A stretch of 64,000 nucleotides of DNA from the NCBI GenBank assembly GCA_005656395.1, contig SRSI01000024.1, positions 28,691 to 92,690 on the forward strand. The letters run 5' to 3'. The stretch is from Strongyloides papillosus (taxonomy: Eukaryota > Nematoda > Chromadorea > Rhabditida > Strongyloididae). Shown one piece after another: positions 1 to 10,513 of the stretch (within the stretch, counting starts at the first letter, position 1; every line of letters starts with the position of its first letter). Below the pieces are notes generated by a model. The model did no database searches and was not told the origin of the DNA. It saw only the letters and a list, made by a program, of their open reading frames with translations. A program made the translations under genes and the position numbers.

Positions 1-326
1 TCTTTCTTGTCCATAATGGTCCTAGGGAGATTGTCGTTATCATGGAGGCTTCCTCTTCCCATCACTCTTCCCTTTCTTCTCTCGTATTCTTCTTCCGAGA
101 GTTCCATCAACACACCGTTTACCTCTAAGGCTACAGCATTTTTGTCAACTTCAGGTACATCTTTGAATTCCACCAAGAGGTTGTCGATAACCTTATTCAT
201 ATCATTACGTCCCAATAGGCGAGATTCTTCTAAGCGGTTCATCTCATCCCTAATGAAGCTTTTCTTTTGTCTCTCGTCCATTTCTCGTTTATTGAGTTTT
301 TCTGTAAATAAACCAAATATAATCAT
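1..326 (-). CDS. hypothetical protein, N-terminal part (runs off window edge)
   Basis: An open minus-strand frame starts at an ATG at 326-324, preceded in frame by a TAG two codons upstream, and stays open to base 1. A second in-frame ATG lies at 281-279. The visible 108 or so residues are highly charged (KKSFIRDEMNRLEESRLLGR, later LSEEEYERRKGRVMGRG), with no signal peptide or membrane segment. A pyrimidine-rich stretch ending in TTTACAG lies just inside the frame (about 314-301), so the first 15 codons could instead be intron and the region an internal exon. I do not recognise the family. A Gag-like or accessory ORF of a mobile element extending to the left is possible, as is a host gene. 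Base composition is less A+T-rich than the next 7 kb, which supports real coding. The plus-strand ORF over the same bases is its shadow. Confidence 0.45.
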   Translation of the reverse strand, partial: MIIFGLFTEKLNKREMDERQKKSFIRDEMNRLEESRLLGRNDMNKVIDNLLVEFKDVPEVDKNAVALEVNGVLMELSEEEYERRKGRVMGRGSLHDNDNLPRTIMDKK

Positions 327-329
327 AAG

Positions 330-1080
330 CTAGCTTTTACAATTAATTTATCCCGTTTTATCAAAGCACGCAAAGTCTATTTTAATTTATTGCCGAAAGA
401 CTGTGTTGTGTAATGATAGTGTCAATCGTTCAGATTGTCTCGACCATCCAACACCTCTCTCTTTTACTATATTTTATGCTTTGTGTTCGGGATGCTTTTC
501 TCTCCCTTTCTCTCTTTTTATGTGTCTTTCTTTGTTTTTGGTACCGCCTGACATCTGATCCTCCATGCCCAGTCAAAAGATTAGGATCAGATGTTCAAGT
601 GGTTCCGGAAAGACATTATCATTTGTGTTATCTTTTTCACCATGTTATGCTTACCTCTGTGATGTTAGCATTCTTTTTTATGTTTTCCACGCGCGGTCGT
701 TTTGCGCGTTCTCTTTCGCACCTGATTAGTACCTCAATCTTGTTCATTTGTATATCATCTTTGCACTTTATTATCTGGAATGGAATTTGCATGCCCATAC
801 CTCTAGGACCATGTTTTACTTACGTCTTCGTTTTTACTTTATCATGGGATCATATTTTATCTCGACTTTTTCCTTTACATTGTGTTTTTTCACTTGTATA
901 CATCACCTGGATTACACCATTAACATGCATGCGCCTCTTGGACCATGTCTGACTTACACTTTTACCAATTTTTACATTGTGGCCGTTTCCTCTCATAGAT
1001 TCTCGGTCCTTACTTGTTTCATGGACTCTAGAGTCTTCTCTAGAGTCAAAAGGTTTTTATTAGTAGAAGCATAAAGACGA
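330..1080 (-). other. GC-richer region upstream of the left-edge ORF, with repeated motifs
   Basis: This stretch is less A+T-rich than what follows. On the minus strand three diverged units read GTAAGY then about 3 nt then ACATGGT (near 945, 815 and 650), spaced about 130-165 nt apart. The first two also share GGTCC.AGAGG and GCATGC. At 1024-1047 there is a perfect 10-bp inverted repeat (GACTCTAGAG) with a 4-nt loop. It could be an LTR/leader or a promoter plus small exons for the minus-strand ORF. The plus-strand open frames here (413-952, 748-1074) lack protein character. Confidence 0.35.
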
Positions 1081-4000
1081 CACGAATGACAAAACAATAA
1101 AAAAATATTAGACAAAATCTCATGCATTTTTCTCATTTGGAATGGTTTATTCCAATTTTAACAAAGAATAATTATATCTAATAAAAATAAATAGTTCATA
1201 AGTTATGAGAATTTCAATAAAACCTTTAGTCAATGACGAAAATACACTAAGAGAATATAAAAGACGTTTGAAAAGAGTAACATAGTAAATTTAGAATCTT
1301 TAATATAGCATCCTCCCTCCTTTTCAAGTAGAAAAATACCAATTAGGGATACGTCAAAGAAAGTTTGTTTTTCTTCTAATGAAATTTTACAGCTTAACAT
1401 ACTAAAAAACAGATTTCTTAATGTAAAATAAAGTTTATAGTGTTATTTTTTGTTTTCAAAAATTAAATTCTCTCTAACAATACACATCTTATGATAAAAC
1501 TTTACTATATTAATATATTTTGAGCGATACAAAGTGTCAAGAACTTGTCTTAATTTTTTTTAGAGAATTTACAACTTCCATAAAATGTATCTTGATCAAG
1601 TTCACCATAAATGCCTTTAATATTTTATTTAAAAAATCATTGTTTAAAGCTGATTTATCATGCACAAGCGCTCAGGAACTTGATTGTTATTTAAATCTCT
1701 AGATATATTTTGTTGTAATGTTTTCTCAAAATGTCATATAACTAAAAAAATAATTATTATATTTTAAAAAAATGAAGGAATAAGATGTATTGAAAGAAAA
1801 CGATTAATCTACAATAACACCAATTAGTTCATTAAAAAATATGCAATATCTAGAAAATTTAAATAAATAAATTATATTAACAATGAATACTATTAATAAA
1901 AATATATGATAAAAATAACAATCTCAGTAAGCTACATGTTCATTTAAAAATATTTAAATATAATTGTACTAATAGTTAAAAAATTTCTTAAAGTTTTATA
2001 ACTAAAAAATAGCGTTTAGAGAAAAGTCTAAATTAAATTTTAAAATATTTGGCATCTATTGTTATGAAAACAAAGAAAGCATAAGGTTTTATGATATGAG
2101 TTAGTACAATAGACTAAATAGATAAGAAAGTTTTATGGTGCTTAAAGGTGTTTTTAGTTGTTTACCTATATATAATGTAACATAAGATTGAGTGTGCAAA
2201 AATATTATGTATTGAAAAAAACTTAATGTTTAAACTTTTTCTTAACTATTTATGTACTGGAAAAATATTCATTTATAGCAATCAATAAAAATGATATCAA
2301 ATGGGAAGTCTCTATTAAAATTATAAAAAAAATTAATAAAGTGAGTATAACATTGTAAATTAAAAAAAATAATTATCTATTTTTTATAAATTATTATTGT
2401 ATCTGTGAGATTAAATTAACACCTTTAAAAATTTTTATCAAGTTCATTATTGATAATCTTCAGCATGTTTTTTAAAAATGTAACTAGTCATCAAAAGCAG
2501 TTTGAATTACACTAAATTACGTTTTTCAATGTAAACGTTTTTGCAACTCTTCTTAATAAAAAATTCTATTTTTGTCTAAGAAGGATTCTTTGATTCACAT
2601 GTAAATACAAATAGGAAGAAGTTGTTTCAACAATTTAAAACATTATTTATTTAAAAAAACAATTTTAATAAAAGTAATATAAAATGATAATAAAATAACG
2701 CAAAAAAATTAAGCATATTGTAATCCAACAAGCTCATGGAAGACTCTAAAAACTCAAAAAAATTACACATATAATTTAGTTTTTCGATGTATAACTTTTA
2801 TTTGAATATAAGTGACATAAGATAAGACTATAATAGAAATTTAGTATTTCTAAATATAACACATTTTTGTAATTATATTTATTGACTGACATCTTCGATT
2901 TATATTTCTATTAAAAGATTTATACAAATCCGTTTAAGCCTTATAAAAATTTTGCTAAATTAATTTATTTTTACTCATTAAATGTTGCATTTCAAACATT
3001 GACAATTTAAAAAAAAATTTAATTTTACAATAATATAAGGAGATGCAGGGAAATTTTTCTATAAAATAATGATTATGTAAAAAATACTAATAAATTATAT
3101 AAAAGTATTCATAAAATCGTTTCTTTAGAAGTTTATGTAATAAAAATTATTAAAGTTTTATTAATCATTTGTAAACAAAAATGTAGTAATTTGCAAATTA
3201 GAATGTACTTTTAATAATATTATTTTATATCATTAATGTTAGAAAAATAATATTTGCATTTTACACTTTGAAAAAATATGAAATTAATAATATTTGTCTA
3301 CTTATAACTTCCTTCAAATCAAATTGAAATTAATGGTACTATGACTATTCAGTAGAGTTTTTTTTCTTCAATCAAAATAACAATTAAATATTACTTACAA
3401 ATTATCCAATTAAAAACTGTTAGGAAAAAAACTCAAAATTTTAATAAAAATTGTGATTATTTTGACAAAAATCTGATATATACATTTGACATCTATATTC
3501 ATGATATACTATAAAGAGATATAAAAAACTATATTTTTTATAAAAAATGGTAAGATATAAAGCAATAACATCTTTAAAGTGTAGAAATATAAATGTGCTA
3601 GATTCCATACATCTAAATGCTTTATGGATATGAAAGGAGGTTACATTCAAAATTAGATAATATTCTTATATAATTAAGAATAAATAAACGCTTAATTGTT
3701 TGAAATAATTACAATTTTTGTTAAATTTAAAAAAGTATTATGTTTTTCATTCATTTTGTCACACCTTGTTGTTAATAATACTTTTTTATATTTTAAGTTA
3801 ACTAAAAATAAAAATTTGATTTAAATATTCTTAAGTTATAATGAATAATATTAATTAAAGAAATAAAACTTGTTTGGTATTTTTTTAATTTTAAATTAAA
3901 TTTTTTAGTTTATGTATGATGCAACTAATTTAATAAAACTATGTATAGCAGATGAAGAAGATATAAAAAAAAACTGAAGTGTTTAATAGAATTCGAAGTA

Positions 4001-4210
4001 CGGATAACAAAATGTGAATACGATTTTAAATAAGTGATTATTAGATACAAATTATTCTAAAAATTAACAACAAACTAATACGTCATTTTATAAGACTTGG
4101 TGATATTGATTTTAAAAATGATATAAAAAGTACTAATAACAATTGAGATTTTTGAATATTAATCATTATGTGAGAAAAGTTTTTTCTTGTAAAATAAAGA
4201 AAATTTTTAA
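1081..4210. other. A+T-rich stretch without recognisable genes
   Basis: Only low-complexity A+T-rich sequence is seen. The one listed-size frame here (minus strand, 3441-3650, about 69 codons) and a short plus-strand frame at 1520-1702 have no domain, signal peptide or conserved context, so I call no gene. Confidence 0.6.
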
Positions 4211-4213
4211 AAT

Positions 4214-4660
4214 AAATATGATAACACACAAAAAAGACCCATATCAATGTAAAATGTAGTAATTTTGTCTCGCTTGATAAGATTTAAATTTCTAAGCTTA
4301 ATTTTGTCAGCAGATTGTTAGAAAGAATGTTTTTATTAAAACGGTTATAACTTTACAAAAAATAAACTTTTAATAATTTACTTCAAAATTTATTATAAAA
4401 AACAAATTGAATTCTAAGATGAGCATAATATCATAAAAATATCAAGATAAATAAAAGTTACATAACTTCAAAATGTCGTATAGACAAATTTTTTGTAAAA
4501 AACATAGCAAAATTTGTACGACAAACTGATATTTTGTGTCGTTTACAATATTTTTGCTGTCACATGATATTCTTAAAATTCGAATAAAATTTTATTTTTT
4601 GAATGGGTGGGACATTTTCTAACATTTCATCAACATTTGTCAAAATTTGTCCTTTCTATT
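4214..4660 (+). mobile_element. MITE family A, internally shortened copy
   Basis: The left end (ACACACAAAAAAGACC... then a region resembling AATTTTGTCTC) and the right end (GGGTGGGACATTTTC... AAATTTGTCC) resemble each other in inverse orientation, and both match the ends of longer copies at 6985-7990, 24590-26180 (reversed) and 50995-51945. Internal blocks such as TTATAAAAAACAAATTGA and GAGCATAATATCAT recur in the longer copies, so this is a deletion derivative of about 450 bp. No coding capacity. Boundaries are approximate. Confidence 0.55.
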
Positions 4661-6984
4661 ATTCAAAGTTGTTTATAAAAAAATGTTCAGCAATTAAATC
4701 TTCAAATTTCTATAAAAATAATTTTTTTTTAAATTGTACAGTTTTTTGTAGTTTTTAATTTGCTTTTACTTAACAAAATTTATCATTTTCTAATTTACTT
4801 AAACTTAATTTATTTAAACTTTAAATAATAATTTAAAAAAAACATGTAAAAATTTTAATATATAAGGTGACCCGTTTACGGCTCTTCGGATATTCACATA
4901 TATAATTCTGCTTATTTTAAAAATGAAAGTGTGGTAATACAACTATTTTGTAGCCAAGAAACATACAGTTAGACTTTTATAAATTGTAAAAAAAAATTTG
5001 AATTCTGTGCAAAGTTATTATTCTTCGAAACTAACGTACAATTTTGTATCTTAAATAAATGAAATTTTTTACATCGGAAGATATCTTTATGATTGCATGT
5101 GATTATGAAAAAGTAAGTTCATTTTTTACATATTCCTAAATATCATAACTATAAAAAATGACCCAGGTAAGACCTTGAAGATATTTTTATGTACAACTCC
5201 ACTTATTCTTGAACTAATATGTAATAATATAACAATTTGTAACTAACATACATATCATTTTAGTTTTATAAGTTTCATAAAGAAATCTGGATTCCATTTG
5301 ATATTATATTTTCAAAATTTAGGTTCACTTTTTAAATTTCAATCAGTGTTACTTTCTATATGAAAAGATTTTTTTATGATTATTGCTTATAATGAAATAG
5401 TAAAGAGTAAAAAATAAAACTGTTCTTGTAACGCAATCTAATTTTTATCGAAAAACTAGTATATAAATTTTATGTGTCATCTAAATTTTATTTATCTAGT
5501 TTTGAGCTTGCTTAACATTGCTGTTTTTTTATTTAGAATTTAATCTTATTTTAGTTCTAGTAACGTGTGTAGGAAGTTCTAGAAACTTGTGTAAGGAGAT
5601 ATCAAAAAGAGTAATATTTATACAATAGTAAGTAATTATCAATGAGATTTTAAAAAATTTGAGTAGCCACTATTTTTGTAATTCTTATTTATTGTTAATA
5701 AAAGTCTTCTACTATTTTGTGTATGCGCATCAATAAAACTTCTGTAAAATGTTATTTTATTGTAAAAAAGTTACTTCTTTTCTATCTATTTTTAAGATAT
5801 CATGAACATATAGGTCTAACAATTTTGAGTAATTTTTAACAAAAAAAGGTTGTGAATTATTCTAAAAAGTTTTAAGAGTTTATTTTCAAGAAGTTTTTAA
5901 AATATTTTAATTCAGAAAATAGGTACTCATGCAACTGATATAATATCATTAATTATACTTGATTTTAAAGGAAATTAAAAATTTTTTTAAGATCACCATT
6001 ATCATACTTTTGAAAACATAATAGTTGTTTTTTCCAACATTAAAAAAATATTGAACTGAATATTATTATAATTACTTCCATGTATTAGTTGGCATAATAT
6101 TACTAATTTGTTTATGAATTGTCCAACAAACTGCAATATCTTTTATTACTCAAACTTTTTTGAAAGTGATATTTTTAATATTTTTACATTATTTACTACC
6201 ACCTCAAACTATTTTGCATAGCTATTACTTTAAAAAACTATATTACCTATCTTTTTTAAAGTATCGTATATTTAATTCTATGTTCATATCACTCTTTGTT
6301 TGAAATACGAAAAGTTTTGTAATTAAAATAGAATAATATCGAGAATATTTTTGTTAAAAAACATTTTTAATGTTAAAAAATTAAATAAATTTGCATACTT
6401 TCTCTAATTGTTTAAAATATTATGAAAATAGTCAATATTTGACTGATCATATTTTTTTGTTAATTTAATTGTGATAAATGATAATATATTCATAGGATAG
6501 ATATTTATTTAAAATATTATAATAACGATAGGGTATTTTTAAGCATCATCTCATCAAAGTTTTGTTAATAAAGAACATCGAAAATTTGACAAAGTTCATA
6601 ATATTTTTTATATTAAGAAATTCAACATAGTTATCAAAATTCTATGTTTATGAAGTTTTAGAAATATAGAGAAGAAAGTTTTTGTAATCAGCAACAATTA
6701 TCAAAGTATTTTTTATATAAAAAACTATCATCTACTTGAAATTTTAAAAATTTGCTTAAATTTTGAAAACCTATAACTCTGTTCAAATTCCAAATTAATT
6801 TATGGACTCTGTAAAACAAATAAAGTATGTATTTTGGCTATAAAATAATTCTCATATTACATTTGTATTCTAAGAATATGTAAAATTATAGGCGGATATC
6901 TAAAAAGTTAAAGCAGACAATCTTTTATTCTTGTTTAATATATAGGGAAATTGTGAATATGTTTTTTACTTTAAAATAACTAGT
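4661..6984. other. A+T-rich stretch without recognisable genes
   Basis: No open frame with coding character, RNA gene or clear repeat boundary was seen here. Short similarities to the internal part of MITE family A may occur but are too diverged to place by eye. Confidence 0.55.
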
Positions 6985-7993
6985 ACACACAAAAAAAGAG
7001 GCATCAGTTTGCGCAAAATCCATAAACTTGTTCAATCTAGTAAAATTTGAATTTTCTTGAATTTTGACTAATTTTATCCTAATTATTTTGTATATAAAAC
7101 TAAAACAATAATTAAAAAATTATTTAACAAAAATTTTTTTTATAATAACACTCTTATTTAAAAGCTTAAGTTTTTTTATACAGTATATTTTAAGGTACAA
7201 AATTAGGATTTAATCTTATGTAATATTCTAAATGTCTTTATAAAAAGCATTTGTTTACATATAAGAGTATCTTTTTAAATGTTTTTAATTGTTAAAATTA
7301 CTAGAAAATAAATTTTTTAAATAAAATTACCCTCACCTAATAACTCAAATTTTTTATACTCCTTTTCAAGATCATTTTTAAAAATCAAACTTGAGAGAAG
7401 TTATAAAAAATTATACATTTTTCTACATAGTGAAAAATAATTTTCAAATGCTTTAATTTAAAAAAGTGCAATACTAATATAATATTTTAAACTAATTCAT
7501 AGTAATCTGCGTAATTGAATAATTATTGCTTTTTATTATTACTTCTATGAAATTTTCAAATTTCAAAAACTTGTTATTGTTAAGTTGAGTGTTTGAAGTA
7601 ATGATCTTTGTTAAAACGTCTATAATTTTACACAAAACTGACTTATAAAAACATATTCATAAACAATTATAAAAAACAAGTTGAATTTTTGGCATAATCC
7701 TAGCTGGCGTAGGATTATTGAAATAATACTTACCGAAACTAGTTACTTTCCAGTAAACCACCTCCCGCCCTTAACCTATGAAGTCAAAATAGGCCGAAGT
7801 TTCCATGAAGAATGAGCGGGCAAGGAAAAAAGAACACTTATATACGTACAATATCGGTGTAAGACAATGGGAACATATAGAAAAGTAACTGGAAAGTAAG
7901 TAGTGATGGCGTAGTATTATAAAATAAGCATAATATCAATATAACAAAAATATCAGGATTAAGTAAAAATTGTATTAATTCAAATTGTTAAAC
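6985..7993 (+). mobile_element. MITE family A, long copy, right end lost
   Basis: The left end (CACACAAAAAAAGAGGCATC, then TTTGCGCAAAATCC) and about 0.9 kb of following sequence align by eye with the copy at 50995-51945, for example AAAATTTGAATTTTCTTGA and CAATAATTAAAA. The right terminal repeat is missing; the next element starts at 7994. A GC-richer insertion sits at about 7690-7915. Non-coding. Confidence 0.5.
7690..7915. mobile_element. small GC-richer insertion with internal inverted repeats
   Basis: It interrupts MITE family A between GTTGAATTTT and AAATAAGCATAATATC, blocks that are nearly adjacent in the copy near 4400. Near both ends it carries a direct repeat resembling TGGCGTAGNATTAT, and TTACTTTCCAGT (about 7748) is matched by its complement (about 7893). 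The interior is clearly richer in G and C than its surroundings. A short interspersed element or a tiny DNA transposon would fit; the precise boundaries are not certain. Confidence 0.4.
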
Positions 7994-8631
7994 ACAGAGT
8001 GTTTCAAATAGGTTGACCTTATTTTAAACTTTATAACTTCTTTTATTCTTAATCGATTAAAGATAAATTTTTTAATCTGTAGCTAAGATTTTGGAGTTTT
8101 GTTTGCCATAGAAATATTTTAAAAAAACAATCGTTTTTAAGTGCTAAATTTATTCATGAAATAATTTGTATTTAGAAAAATAAACATGTTTGGTATGGTC
8201 TTTAAAAATTGTACGATTTAACTATAATTAATTTTTTCTTTGAAACCATGTAAAATCGCTCATCTACAGCACATAAACTAAAAATAAGGAATTGAAGAAA
8301 ACAATAAAGAAAATCTTTGAAGTGATAAATGATTATAAAAAAAACTATAAGTGAAAGTTTTTTTGAATAGTAAAAAAAGACTTAAATCATACTTAAACTA
8401 AGATGAATACTATTAAAAATCCTTTTTTTAAATAAAAATTTAATTATAATTTAAAAAAATTTAAATAAATCTTCATTTTTAAACGCATTTGTTTTTAACA
8501 AAAAATTAAAAAATTGAAACAAATTTTTTTTCGTGATAAAATTCAAAAGTCTTTATATAGATTAAAAATCAATTAAAAATGAACCAAGTTATAAAAATTT
8601 AAAAAGAGTATGCCCATTTGAAATACTCTGT
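7994..8631. mobile_element. MITE family B with roughly 60-bp terminal inverted repeats
   Basis: The left end ACAGAGTGTTTCAAATAGG is mirrored at the right end by the complement of CCCATTTGAAATACTCTGT. The similarity continues inward through a shared TTATAACTT...TTAATYGATT block. It is about 640 bp, non-coding, and ends 116 bp before the ATG of the secreted-protein gene at 8748. A diverged arm of the same kind lies upstream of the related gene at 50221. Confidence 0.6.
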
Positions 8632-8747
8632 ATTTGTTGTACTTTGATTTTTCAGAAATTAAATATTTACTCTCTAATAATTTTGGATGGTAATTTTAAG
8701 TATTTAAGGAAATTTTATTTTCAGAATATTAAAGTAAAATATTCAAA
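8632..8747 (+). promoter_or_regulatory. conserved promoter / 5' leader of the secreted-protein family
   Basis: The sequence from TGTATTTGTTGT through CAGAAATTAAATATT to the ATG is strongly similar to 50100-50220. Its last 60 or so bases, including AGTATTTAAG and an AATATTAAAGTAAAATATT-like block, are also similar to the minus-strand 43150-43074. Such similarity across three loci, outside the coding part, suggests a duplicated promoter and leader. A TTTTCAG just before AATATTAAAG (about 8717-8723) could be a trans-splice or leader-intron acceptor in this copy, but it is not conserved in the other two. Confidence 0.6.
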
Positions 8748-9433
8748 ATGAGAATTTTTAGTACTGTATTTACAATTATTTTAATATCTAATATTGTTAA
8801 AAGTTATAATAGTAGAAAAAATTTTATTATCGGAGCAACACCTTTATGTCAAGATCCATTTGGTATGCAAGAATCATATAATATTAGGATACCTACTGAA
8901 GATAAAGTTACAATGTTTCTTTTTTTATCTACAGAATTAAAAGAGGAAGTGCAAAGAGATAGTGAAAAGCAGAATAATTATCCTGGCTTTTTAACTAAAA
9001 CTGGCTTTTGTAATCAAAAAATTAAGATAACAGATAGTTTATCAGATGAAATACTAAAATTACATGGTAGAAAAAGTACAGATTTAAATTCTACTGGTAA
9101 AAAAAGTTTAGTAAAAAAATTATTTTTATATTTTTAGAGTATCATGTTGGATTTTTTTACGAGAGTAAATATCCAGGTATGGTAAAAAAAATTCCAGATG
9201 ACTGTGAAGATCCTGGAAAAGTAACGGTGGATGAAATTTTATGTGATTTTGGAGAACTCGACCCAAATAAAGTAAGAACTATAAGCGAAAACACATATCA
9301 ATACAGATTACTTTTACATATGTATTCTCATTTATTAAATAGAGATTCTTATTATCCAAAAGGGCCTGATAGGTCGAAAACTCAAATAGAACCTAATTTC
9401 GAAAAGTATAAAGAAAGATTTAAAGGTAAATAA
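8748..9433 (+). CDS. small secreted cysteine-containing protein, IPDDC family, copy 1 (two exons)
   Basis: Exon 1 is 8748-9096 and exon 2 is 9138-9433, separated by a 41-nt phase-1 intron (GGTAAAAA...TTTTTAG). The unspliced frame would stop at 9137, whereas the splice joins cleanly to the downstream frame, giving 214 residues. Residues 1-20 or so form a signal peptide (MRIFSTVFTIILISNIVKSY). The mature part has ATPLC near residue 32, TGFC, then KKIPDDC and a further ILCDFGELD segment, so several spaced cysteines are probably paired outside the cell. The intron position and phase, the TPLC and IPDDC motifs and the leader are shared with the gene at 50221-50750. The signal peptide, IPDDC and leader are also shared with 42641-43073. 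I do not recognise a known family; a secreted effector-like or venom-like role is inference only. The chosen ATG follows the conserved leader directly. Confidence 0.75.
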
Positions 9434-9640
9434 TATGATTACAAATCATACAAGTAGCAACCTGCACAATTCTGTATTTTGGAAAAGCTTTGTTCCAACA
9501 TATAAAAGGAGATGAAAAATGCACCTCCTTTTAAATGTAAATAACTAATAATAACATTTTAATAAACAATAATTATAAAAAATTAATATGATATTCGCAA
9601 TTAGCATAAAAATCTGAATTTAAAAATATAAAAATTATTT
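9434..9640 (+). terminator. 3' untranslated region with stem-loop and polyadenylation signal
   Basis: After the stop there is a 9-bp inverted repeat (9503-9511 with 9525-9533, TAAAAGGAG and its complement, 13-nt loop). AATAAA follows at 9561-9566, about 130 nt past the stop codon. This fits the 3' end of the gene at 8748-9433. Confidence 0.4.
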
Positions 9641-9958
9641 AAAAATGTTGAAAAAACATTTTTGGCGCTTAACTATTTGACTCATATTTTCCTTAAAAAG
9701 ACAGATATTAAAAACCGCCTCCATACATATTTAGAAAAAAGTCTTAGCTATGCAATGGAACATTAACCGTTTTCATAGATGGTCTGGAAGTCTTAAAATT
9801 AAATATTTCGTGTTGACAATTTAGGGCCGTTTTACAAAAAAAAATGTTTCAAAAAAGTTATTCAACGATAAATATCTCCCTAATAAAAACAGATATCAAA
9901 AAACGCCTCCATGCGTTTGTAGAATAAGTTCTTGGGTATCTAATGAAGCATCAACTGT
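9640..9958. repeat. tandem repeat of about 190 bp, left part
   Basis: Units contain a block like TTCATAGATGGTCTGGAAGTC, then a TTTTACAAAAAAA block, then AAAACGCCTCCATGCG or a variant. The same array continues at 24198-24590, on the other side of LTR element A, with unit spacing of about 180-195 nt. Element A therefore split an existing array. Confidence 0.65.
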
Positions 9959-10127
9959 TGTAACGCCCCATGGAAGGCGTTCTCAAATGATAATATAAAA
10001 GCTAATAGAAAATTCATTTTAATTCATTAGAAGTAAAGTTGTAACCTAATTTTATTAAATAAAGTATTTACTTATACATATTGTTAATTCATAATCAAGA
10101 GGATCGCACCTCTATAAAAAAGCAACA
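9959..10127 (+). repeat. 5' LTR of element A
   Basis: 169 bp, TG...CA ends. It contains two short inverted repeats, AACGCC...GGCGTT near the start and GAGG...CCTC near the end, likely transcript hairpins. It is nearly identical to 24029-24197. Confidence 0.85.
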
Positions 10128-10513
10128 TGGAGGTTCCACCTACAAACCACTATACCAGGAATGCAGCAAAGAATTTGTAAAATTTGCAAAAAATTCACTG
10201 CGCAGGTAAGTTATTTAGGTTAGTTATTTTTTAAGAGATACTAACATAACTAGATTTTTTAATTAAATACAATAAAAAAAAAGAAACGCATTCGGCAAAT
10301 AACGGATGTGTTACTAATTACATTTTACTATTTTAAGATAACAGATAGATTATATCTCAATGACATTCTTAACTGGTTGTAACATTTTTTAAGTTTAGTC
10401 CCACCTTTTTTCTCTTTTTATGAAATTACATTATAAAAAACTAACCATTTTTATATTATTACCACTTATATTTAACTTCAATAGTTATATTAACCATTTT
10501 CATTTTTCCTGAT
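10128..10513 (+). promoter_or_regulatory. element A leader: primer-binding site, short ORF and splice donor
   Basis: TGGAGGTTCCACC directly follows the LTR and fits a tRNA primer-binding site. A short ORF begins at ATG 10161 and runs 15 codons (MQQRICKICKKFTAQ) to a strong donor CAG|GTAAGTT at 10203-10212, at a codon boundary. A spliced subgenomic message, as in envelope-bearing retroelements, is therefore possible. I could not fix an acceptor by eye. Confidence 0.5.

Noticed and set aside
413..1074. Plus-strand frames of 179 and 108 codons
   Set aside because: Leu/Phe/Cys-rich with no domain, overlapping each other and repeated non-coding motifs. The minus strand carries the better coding signal nearby.
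7727..7740. ATACTTACC resembling the 5' end of U1 snRNA
   Set aside because: Similarity ends after nine bases and no Sm site or stem structure follows.
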